A stretch of 14,614 bases of DNA. Source: CBDTTW01 sp965363675 (GTDB lineage: Bacteria; Bacteroidota; Rhodothermia; Rhodothermales; DASSAV01). Shown one piece after another: positions 1 to 5,846 of the stretch (positions are counted from its first letter, which is position 1; each line of letters starts with the position of its first letter). The notes beneath the pieces are model-generated. The model saw only the letters and a list, made by a program, of their open reading frames with translations, did not search any database and had not been told where the DNA came from. The stretch lies in assembly GCA_965363675.1 (NCBI GenBank), contig CBDTTW010000070.1, positions 1-14,614 of the forward strand, read 5' to 3'. The translations under genes and the position numbers were made by a program.

Positions 1-1
1 A

Positions 2-1540
2 ATCATCGTGGACCCCTCGACGCCCGAGGAAACCGTCCAGATTCTCAAGAACATCAAGGACAAGTACGAGGAGCATCACAACGTGCGCTTCTCGGACGAG
101 GCCATCGAGCTGGCCGTCAAGCTCAGCGACCGCTACATCACCGACCGGTTCCTGCCGGACAAAGCCATCGACGTGATGGACGAGGCGGGCGCGCGCGTGC
201 ACCTCTCCAACATCCGCGTTCCCAAGGAGATCGTCACGCTCGAAGAAGAGATCGAGAAGGTGCGCGAGGAGAAGAACCAGGTCGTCAAGAGCCAGCGCTT
301 CGAGGAAGCCGCCCGCCTGCGCGACAAGGAGAAGAAGCTGCTCGACGAGCTGGAGGAAGCCAAGAAAGAGTGGGAGCGCAAGGCCGAGACCGAGATCCAC
401 GAGGTCACGCCGCAGAACATCGCCGAGGTCGTGGCGATGATGACGAGCATCCCCGTCGATAAGATCTCGCAGCCCGAGCAGAAGAAGCTGCTCGAAATGG
501 AAAAGGCGCTCACCGGCCGCGTCATCGGCCAGGACGAGGCCATCGTCAAGCTCTCGCGGGCCATCCGGCGCACGCGCGCGGGCCTCAAGGACCCCAAGCG
601 CCCCATCGGCTCGTTTATCTTCCTCGGCCCCACCGGCGTCGGCAAGACCGAGCTGGCAAAGGTGCTCACGGAGTACCTGTTCGAATCGCAGGACGCGCTC
701 ATCCGCATCGACATGAGCGAGTACATGGAGAAGTTCTCGGTCAGCCGCCTCGTGGGCGCGCCTCCGGGATACGTCGGCTATGAGGAGGGCGGCCAGCTTA
801 CCGAAAAGGTGCGCCGCAAACCCTACTCGGTCGTCCTGCTCGACGAAATCGAGAAGGCCCACCCGGACGTATTCAACATTCTGCTCCAGGTGCTCGACGA
901 CGGCATCCTCACCGACGGCCTCGGCCGCCGCGTGGATTTCCGCAACACGATCATCATCATGACCTCGAACATCGGGGCGCGGGACATCAAGAACCTCGGC
1001 AAGGGGCTGGGCTTCGGCACCGGCGAGCAGCAGTTCAACTACTCCAACATGAAGAGCACCGTGGAAGACGCGCTCAAGCGCGTGTTCAACCCGGAGTTCC
1101 TCAACCGCATCGACGACCTGATCGTGTTTCATCCGCTGGAGAAGAAGCACATCTACGAGATCATCGACATCATGGCCCGCGAGCTGCTCAAGCGTGCGCG
1201 CGACCTCGGCATTACGGTCGAGATCGAGCAGACGGCCCGCGACTTCATGGTGGACAAGGGCTACGATCCGCAGTTCGGCGCCCGGCCGCTGCGCCGCGCC
1301 ATCCAGAAGTACGTCGAGGACCCCATGGCGGAAGCCATCCTCGGCAGCAACCTCGGCGACGGCGACACGCTCCAGCTTCTCTACGACGCCGAGCGCAAGA
1401 ACAACGAGCTGCTTTTCCGCGTGGTGCGCAAGGACGGCGCCATCGTAGAGGCGGAGCGCGCCGCCCCGCCGCAGGAAGGCGACGGCTCCGGCGAGGCTTC
1501 GCCCTCGGCCGCGCCCACCGAAGGCGGCGCGCTCGAATAG
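2..1540 (+). CDS. clpC: ATP-dependent Clp protease ATP-binding subunit ClpC (3' part; 5' end outside window)
   Basis: AAA+ unfoldase that feeds protein substrates to the ClpP peptidase in the cytoplasm. The frame is open from base 2, so the N-domain and first Walker A lie upstream of the window. The visible part begins at the end of the first AAA+ module (DRYITDRFLPDKAIDVMDEA). A coiled, charged UVR-type middle segment follows at about bases 236-375 (FEEAARLRDKEKKLLDELE), which marks ClpC rather than ClpA or ClpB. The second AAA+ module has Walker A GPTGVGKTE (from base 626), Walker B LLDEIEKAHPD (near 836-866) and the sensor-2 motif GARPLRRAIQ. An LGF tripeptide at 1007-1015 matches the ClpP-docking loop (IGF/VGF/LGF) of ClpP partners. 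The last ~30 residues are a Gly/Pro/Ala/Glu-rich tail. A strong terminator follows. The family call is very secure; the ClpC choice rests on the UVR segment. Confidence 0.95.
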   Translation: MIVDPSTPEETVQILKNIKDKYEEHHNVRFSDEAIELAVKLSDRYITDRFLPDKAIDVMDEAGARVHLSNIRVPKEIVTLEEEIEKVREEKNQVVKSQRFEEAARLRDKEKKLLDELEEAKKEWERKAETEIHEVTPQNIAEVVAMMTSIPVDKISQPEQKKLLEMEKALTGRVIGQDEAIVKLSRAIRRTRAGLKDPKRPIGSFIFLGPTGVGKTELAKVLTEYLFESQDALIRIDMSEYMEKFSVSRLVGAPPGYVGYEEGGQLTEKVRRKPYSVVLLDEIEKAHPDVFNILLQVLDDGILTDGLGRRVDFRNTIIIMTSNIGARDIKNLGKGLGFGTGEQQFNYSNMKSTVEDALKRVFNPEFLNRIDDLIVFHPLEKKHIYEIIDIMARELLKRARDLGITVEIEQTARDFMVDKGYDPQFGARPLRRAIQKYVEDPMAEAILGSNLGDGDTLQLLYDAERKNNELLFRVVRKDGAIVEAERAAPPQEGDGSGEASPSAAPTEGGALE

Positions 1541-1568
1541 GCGCGAGGGACGCGCCACGCGCAGCACG

Positions 1569-1604
1569 AAAAAGGGCCTCGGCGATATCGCCGAGGCCCT
1601 TTTT
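1569..1604. terminator. Perfect palindromic bidirectional terminator between clpC and the rhomboid gene
   Basis: The two 18-base arms are exact reverse complements with no spacer: five A, then a GC-rich core, a central GAT|ATC, the mirrored core, and five T. As RNA this gives a long GC-rich stem with a tight loop, flanked by A-tract and U-tract. It therefore works as an intrinsic terminator in either direction. It sits 28 bases after the clpC stop and 13 bases beyond the rhomboid stop, exactly between the convergent genes. Shown directly by sequence; the function is inferred from position and form. Confidence 0.92.
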
Positions 1605-1617
1605 GCGCGCCCTACCC

Positions 1618-2382
1618 TCAGCGCCGGCCTGCGCGCGCGTCGAAACGGGTGTAGGCCGAGGGGCGCTCGCGGAGGAACAGCCGCGCCGCCAGACCCAGCG
1701 CCGCCCCGGCGGCAAAGCCGCCGATGTGCGCTCCGTAGGCTACCCCGCCTACGGTCTCTTCGGAGACCATGACGGCGCCGTAGCCGTTGATGAACTGAAA
1801 AACGATCCAGAGCCCGATAGCGACGAGGGCCGGAATCGAGATGACCGTGTAGAAGAATATGGCGTGCACGCGGTTGCGCGGGAAGAGCACCAGGTAGGCC
1901 CCGAGCACGCCGCTGATGGCCCCCGACGCCCCGAGGTTCGGCACGACGCCCTGCGGGTCGAGCGCCACCTGCGCGAAGGTCGCCGCGAGGCCGCTGACCA
2001 GGTAGAACACCAGAAACGGCAGCCGCCCGAAGCGGTGCTCGACGTTGTCGCCGAAGATCCACAGGTACAGCATGTTGCCGAACAGGTGCGCGAAGCCCCC
2101 GTGCATGAACATGGCCGTCAGGATCGTCAGGAAGATTGGCCGCGGCCCCGGCGCCTGCGGAATGCCGATGCGCTCGCCGCCCACCGTGCGGAACTGCGTC
2201 TCGGTCAGGTCTACGCCGGTGGTGATCTCTTGCGGAATGACGCTGTAGCCGTAGACGAACGGCTCGTTGCGCCCAGCCTCCTGCAAGAGAAAGAACACGG
2301 CGATGTTCGCCAGAATCAGCGCAATGGAAACGTAGCCGGGGCCGGAGAGTTTGCGGTCGTCGTCGCCGATGGGGAATAGCAT
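1618..2382 (-). CDS. Rhomboid family intramembrane serine protease
   Basis: A 254-residue polytopic membrane protein with the rhomboid catalytic dyad. GASGAISG carries the nucleophile Ser153, and GAHIGGFAAG carries the general base His219. The segment MFMHGGFAHLFGNMLYLW (about 91-108) holds the conserved His and Asn of the second helix that form the oxyanion region. Hydrophobic stretches near 18-35, 84-108, 122-142, 152-168, 174-198 and 212-236 fit the six-helix core. Residues ~37-82 form a long soluble loop between helices 1 and 2, as expected for the family. No extra zinc-finger or TPR domain is visible. The ATG at 2380-2382 has no obvious Shine-Dalgarno sequence. The gene is probably monocistronic, transcribed from the 2383-2590 region divergently from tyrA, and ends at the shared palindromic terminator. 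The substrate cannot be told from sequence. Confidence 0.93.
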   Translation of the reverse strand: MLFPIGDDDRKLSGPGYVSIALILANIAVFFLLQEAGRNEPFVYGYSVIPQEITTGVDLTETQFRTVGGERIGIPQAPGPRPIFLTILTAMFMHGGFAHLFGNMLYLWIFGDNVEHRFGRLPFLVFYLVSGLAATFAQVALDPQGVVPNLGASGAISGVLGAYLVLFPRNRVHAIFFYTVISIPALVAIGLWIVFQFINGYGAVMVSEETVGGVAYGAHIGGFAAGAALGLAARLFLRERPSAYTRFDARAGRR

Positions 2383-2503
2383 GGAGGATGCCGATCAGGT
2401 GAAAGGGCGCCGGGCTAAAAGTAGCGCGCGAAAAAGAACGCCGAGGTAATAACGAAGCCAATTTGGGCGCGCCGGGCGCCTAGACAGCACCGGCCCGAGC
2501 ATC

Positions 2504-2511
2504 TATCTTTG
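2504..2511 (+). promoter_or_regulatory. Candidate Bacteroidota-type -7 promoter element upstream of tyrA
   Basis: TATCTTTG fits the Bacteroidota sigma-factor -7 consensus TAnnTTTG exactly. It lies about 80 bases before the tyrA ATG in the 208-bp region between the divergent rhomboid and tyrA genes. No good TTG is seen about 20 bases upstream where the -33 element should be, so the match is one-sided. By eye I found no other perfect match in the intergenic regions. The rest of 2383-2590 shows no recognisable gene or RNA element, and I could not find a matching promoter for the rhomboid gene. Confidence 0.45.
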
Positions 2512-2590
2512 TAGCCCGCCGGCAAAGCGCCTGCGCTCCACGCACGAAGCGGCCTGCCGCCGCGCCGCCGCACACGCCGCCCCCTACCCC

Positions 2591-3700
2591 ATGATTCAAC
2601 GCATTGCCATCGTCGGCGTCGGGCTTATCGGCGGTTCGCTGGGGCTGGTGTGGAACAAGGAGCGCCCCGAGCTGCACATCGTGGGGCACGACGCGCCCGA
2701 GGTGCTGGATGCGGCGCTCGCGGCGGGGGCCATCGACGAGGCCGAGGCCGACCTCGAAGCCGCCGTGCAGGGCGCCGACCTGGTGATGCTGGCCGTGCCG
2801 ATGCACACCATGGCCGCCACGCTCGAAGCGTGCGCCCCGCGCCTGCGACCCGGCTGCATCCTGAGCGACGTAGGCTCGGTCAAGGCCCCGATTGCAGCGC
2901 TGGCGGCGCGGCGGCTGCCCCCCGGCGCCGTCTACATCGGCGGGCATCCCATGGCGGGCTCGGAGAAAGGCGGCGTCGAGCACGCCAACGCCTTCATGTT
3001 CGAGAACGCCACCTACGCCCTCTGCCCCCCCGACGGCATGAGCGAGGCCGACTTCCAGCAGCGGCACGCCGACTTTCTGGAGGTCATCGGCCTGACGGGC
3101 GCCCGCATCCTGCTCATGCAGCCCGAGCGCCACGACCGGATCGCGGCCGTCGTGAGCCATCTGCCGCAACTGCTGGCCGTCACCCTCGTCAACTACACCT
3201 CCAGCCTGAACACCGCCGACGACGCCTTCCTGCGCCTGGCCGCCGGCGGCTTCCGCGACATGACCCGCATCGCCTCGTCGTCGTTCGATCTGTGGCGGGA
3301 CATCCTCAAGGAAAACGAAGGCGCCATCCTCGACGCGCTCGCGGGCTACGCCGCCGCCTTTCAGAAGCTGCGCAACCGCATCATCGAGGACGACTACGAC
3401 GGCGTGGGCGAGCTTTTCCGCAGCGCCCGCCGCATCCGCGACACCATCCCCAAGAACGCCAAAGGTTTCCTCAGCCCGCTGCTCGACGTGTTCGTGTTCG
3501 TCGAGGACAAGCCGGGGGCCCTGCATGCCATCACGGGCGGCATCGCCGAGGCGGGCATCAACATCAAGGACATCGAGCTGCTCAAGATCCGCGAAGGCAT
3601 CGGGGGCGCCCTCCGCCTGAGCTTCGGCGACCACCCCACCGCCGAGGCGGCCGTAGCGGTGCTGCGCCGCATCGGGTTCACGGCCTACATCGTCTCCTGA
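2591..3700 (+). CDS. tyrA: Prephenate dehydrogenase with C-terminal ACT domain
   Basis: NAD(P)-dependent oxidative decarboxylation of prephenate to 4-hydroxyphenylpyruvate, the committed step to tyrosine, in the cytoplasm. The 369-residue protein starts with a Rossmann dinucleotide site, GVGLIGGS (9-16), with Asp34 (VGHD) after the second strand. The substrate and catalytic motifs are GGHPMAGSEKGGVE (117-130), including His119 and Ser124, and SHLPQ with the family's catalytic-type His190. FRDMTRIASS (221-230) carries a conserved Arg near the active site. Residues ~300-369 (VFVEDKPGALHAITGGI..) are an ACT domain, the usual site of tyrosine feedback inhibition. There is no chorismate mutase fusion. 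The ATG at 2591 begins right at the Rossmann fold, so the start is secure. It is followed by gcvT after 112 bases, probably with its own transcription signals. Confidence 0.95.
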   Translation: MIQRIAIVGVGLIGGSLGLVWNKERPELHIVGHDAPEVLDAALAAGAIDEAEADLEAAVQGADLVMLAVPMHTMAATLEACAPRLRPGCILSDVGSVKAPIAALAARRLPPGAVYIGGHPMAGSEKGGVEHANAFMFENATYALCPPDGMSEADFQQRHADFLEVIGLTGARILLMQPERHDRIAAVVSHLPQLLAVTLVNYTSSLNTADDAFLRLAAGGFRDMTRIASSSFDLWRDILKENEGAILDALAGYAAAFQKLRNRIIEDDYDGVGELFRSARRIRDTIPKNAKGFLSPLLDVFVFVEDKPGALHAITGGIAEAGINIKDIELLKIREGIGGALRLSFGDHPTAEAAVAVLRRIGFTAYIVS

Positions 3701-3744
3701 AGCCGCCGGCTGCGGGTTTTACCCCGCCCGCGCGGATGCACATA

Positions 3745-3776
3745 TTGGTTTCAGGGGGCAGGCGCTTTATCATTTT
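3745..3776 (+). promoter_or_regulatory. Possible weak promoter for gcvT
   Basis: This is an AT-rich island in a very GC-rich intergenic gap. TTGG at 3745-3748 is followed, about 20 bases after the TTG, by TATCATTTT (3768-3776). The spacing suits a Bacteroidota -33/-7 pair, but the -7 half matches TAnnTTTG poorly (the 5th and 8th positions differ). It is offered because of base composition, spacing and position, not as a firm call. Confidence 0.3.
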
Positions 3777-3785
3777 CGTTTATTG

Positions 3786-3801
3786 CCGGCGGCTCCGCCG
3801 G
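3786..3801 (+). promoter_or_regulatory. GC-only inverted repeat just before the gcvT start codon
   Basis: CCGGCGG and CCGCCGG are perfect inverted 7-base arms separated by CT, ending 11 bases before the gcvT ATG. In the mRNA this would fold into a short stable stem over the usual ribosome-binding position; no Shine-Dalgarno sequence is visible there. It could modulate translation or be chance in GC-rich DNA. It does not resemble the glycine riboswitch that controls gcv genes in some bacteria. Confidence 0.35.
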
Positions 3802-3812
3802 ACTGATCCGCC

Positions 3813-4916
3813 ATGAAGAAAACGCCGCTCTACGACGAACACGTACGCCTCGGCGCCCGCATGATGCCTTTCGCGGGCTATGACATGCCGGTGCAGTACA
3901 GCAGCATCCTCGCCGAGCACCTGGCCGTGCGCCGCGCCGCCGGTCTGTTCGACGTGAGCCATATGGGCGAGATCCGCGCCACCGGCCCGGCGGCCCTGGC
4001 CTTCGTGCAGGGCCTCATCACCAACGACGCCGCGAAGCTCACCGACGGGCGCGCCCTCTACACGGTGATGTGCAACCCCGACGGCGGCGTCGTGGACGAC
4101 TTGCTCGTATACCGGCTGGGCGCGGAGGACTACCTGCTGGTGGTCAACGCCTCGACGGCGGCCTCCGACTTTGCGTGGATGCAGGCCCACAACGACGCCG
4201 GAGCCGAGCTTGCGGACCAGTCCGAGGCGACGGCCCTCCTTGCCGTGCAGGGGCCGGCGGCCTTCGAGATCGTCCAGCAGATCGTCGGCGAGCCGATCAC
4301 CGACATCGCGTACTACCACTTCAAGGCCCTGGCGCCCGGCGGCTTCTTCGGCAGCCGCTTTGCGCTCATCTCGCACACCGGCTACACCGGCGAGCCGGGC
4401 GTCGAGATCTACTGCGACGCCGACAAGGCCGCCGAGGTGTGGCAGGCCGTCCTGGAGGCGGGCCGGCCGCACGGGCTGCTGCCGGCCGGGCTGGGCGCCC
4501 GCGACTCGCTGCGCCTCGAAGCCGGCTACCCGCTCTACGGCGCCGAACTCGACGCCGCCACGACGCCGCTGGAAGCCGGGCTGGGCTGGGTCGTCAAGCT
4601 GGCCAAGGAAGACTTCGTGGGGCGCGACGCCCTGCGCACGGCCAAAGACGCCGGCGTCGGCCGCAAGCTCGTCGGCTTCGTCATGCAAGAGCGCGCCGTG
4701 CCGCGCCACGGCTTCGAGGTGGTGGACCCGGACGAGGGCGAAACCATCGGCGTCGTCACGAGCGGCGGGCACTCGCCGCTGCTCGAAAAGGGCATTGGTC
4801 TGGCCTACGCGCCTAACCAGCCGCGCTATACCGAAGAAGGCGCGTCCCTCGGCATCCGCATCCGGGACCGGGTGCTGCCGGCGCGGGTCGTGCGGCCGCC
4901 ATTTCATAAAAAATGA
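3813..4916 (+). CDS. gcvT: Aminomethyltransferase, T protein of the glycine cleavage system
   Basis: Transfers the one-carbon unit from the aminomethyl-lipoyl arm of H protein to tetrahydrofolate, releasing ammonia and making methylene-THF. The length, 367 residues, is typical. Diagnostic motifs are AGYDMPVQY (21-29), GLFDVSHMGE (44-53), the folate-site segment NPDGGVVDDLLVYR (88-101) with the conserved Asp95-Asp96 pair, HTGYTGEPGVEIY (188-200), GARDSLRLEAG (228-238) with the following LYGAEL, and VTSGGHSP (315-322). All fit true GcvT rather than the YgfZ or sarcosine oxidase relatives. The start at MKKTPLYDEH is at the expected N-terminus. The partners gcvH and gcvP are not in the window, so the system is split in this genome. 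An AT-rich patch and a small hairpin precede the gene; the 132-base gap to comB shows no clear terminator. Confidence 0.95.
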   Translation: MKKTPLYDEHVRLGARMMPFAGYDMPVQYSSILAEHLAVRRAAGLFDVSHMGEIRATGPAALAFVQGLITNDAAKLTDGRALYTVMCNPDGGVVDDLLVYRLGAEDYLLVVNASTAASDFAWMQAHNDAGAELADQSEATALLAVQGPAAFEIVQQIVGEPITDIAYYHFKALAPGGFFGSRFALISHTGYTGEPGVEIYCDADKAAEVWQAVLEAGRPHGLLPAGLGARDSLRLEAGYPLYGAELDAATTPLEAGLGWVVKLAKEDFVGRDALRTAKDAGVGRKLVGFVMQERAVPRHGFEVVDPDEGETIGVVTSGGHSPLLEKGIGLAYAPNQPRYTEEGASLGIRIRDRVLPARVVRPPFHKK

Positions 4917-5048
4917 GCCTATATCCTGCACATGCGTTTCGGCTTTCGCGTTACATTGACGGCGGCCTCGGGCGGGCGTTTCCGGGCAAAAGCCGGGTGC
5001 GGGGCGACTGACTTCGCCGGGTCGGCGCGGGTATAAAGAACGAGAACC

Positions 5049-5804
5049 ATGGACGTAGAGGTTTTCCTTACCAGCTCTGTCGTTTCCGAGGAGGATGTCC
5101 GTGGGCGCACGGTCATCGTGATCGACGTGCTCCGGACCAGCTCCACGATTGCCGCCGTGCTGGCAAACGGTTCCCGGGCCGTGATCCCCGTCATCGACAC
5201 CGAGGAGGCCGGCAAAATCGCCTCCAACCTGGACCCCACCAGCTTTCTGCTGGGCGGCGAGCGCGGCGGGGAGTTCATAGAAGGCTACGAGCACGGCAAC
5301 TCGCCCTTGGAGTACACGCGCGAGCGCGTCGAGGGCAAGACGGTCATCCTGAACACGACCAACGGAACGCGCGCCATCGCGCTCTCGCGGCGCGCCGAGC
5401 ACCTGATCGTAGGCTCGTTCCTCAACGCCTCCGCCGTGGTGAACTACGTCCGGGAGCTGGGCCGCGACCTCATCATCATCTGCGCGGGCTGGCGGCACCG
5501 CGTGGCGCTGGAGGATACGCTTGCCGCCGGCATGATCCTGTACCGGCTGTGGGAGGGGCGCGAGCCGGGGCTGGTCTCGGACGGCGCCCATATCGCCTTC
5601 ACGCAGTACCGCAACGACCAGGAGCACCTGCAAACCACGCTCCGGCGGTGCAACCACGCCAAGTGGCTCGCCGGCAAAGGCTACGCCGACGACGTAGAGT
5701 TCTGCTTCCAGGTAGACGCCCTGCCCGTGCTTCCGGTGCTCGACGACCGCCGCATCGTGCTCTCGCGGCGCCACATGCAGGCGGCGCAGGACGGCCGGGA
5801 ATAG
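5049..5804 (+). CDS. comB: 2-phosphosulfolactate phosphatase (ComB family)
   Basis: The family hydrolyses 2-phosphosulfolactate to 3-sulfolactate with Mg2+, the second step of coenzyme M synthesis in methanogens. Bacterial members are common but their role is often unknown. The 251-residue protein carries the family signatures IDVLRTSSTI (25-34), GGERGGEFIEGYEHGNSP (69-86), NTTNGTRA (102-109) and CAGWRHRVALEDTLAAG (145-161). The ATG at 5049 gives an N-terminus (MDVEVFLTSS) of family type. It is the third + strand gene after tyrA and gcvT, 132 bases beyond gcvT and 42 bases before ftsK. No comA (phosphosulfolactate synthase) or other sulfonate gene is in the window, so the pathway cannot be confirmed here. 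The family call is firm; the substrate in this organism is inferred. Confidence 0.88.
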   Translation: MDVEVFLTSSVVSEEDVRGRTVIVIDVLRTSSTIAAVLANGSRAVIPVIDTEEAGKIASNLDPTSFLLGGERGGEFIEGYEHGNSPLEYTRERVEGKTVILNTTNGTRAIALSRRAEHLIVGSFLNASAVVNYVRELGRDLIIICAGWRHRVALEDTLAAGMILYRLWEGREPGLVSDGAHIAFTQYRNDQEHLQTTLRRCNHAKWLAGKGYADDVEFCFQVDALPVLPVLDDRRIVLSRRHMQAAQDGRE

Positions 5805-5846
5805 CGCAACGGCGCCGCCGCCGGCCCACCTCCGCGAGGATGACCC

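Noticed and set aside
2480..3634. Long minus-strand open frame (384 codons) opposite tyrA
   Set aside because: Reads as compositionally biased Gly/Ala/Val/His/Asp sequence with no known motif. It is the mirror of a well-conserved gene in GC-rich DNA.
3709..3727. Possible terminator after tyrA (GCGGG, TTTTAC loop, CCCGC)
   Set aside because: The stem is only five pairs and no T-tract follows; too weak to call.
4917..5048. Promoter or riboswitch in the gcvT-comB gap
   Set aside because: TACATTG (4952-4958) and TATAAA near 5032 resemble promoter parts, but neither pairs with a partner at proper spacing, and no conserved fold is visible.
3780..5774. Minus-strand open frame of 664 codons opposite gcvT and comB
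   Set aside because: Spans two clear genes and their gap on the other strand, shows no domain or conserved motif, and is explained by lack of AT-rich stop codons.
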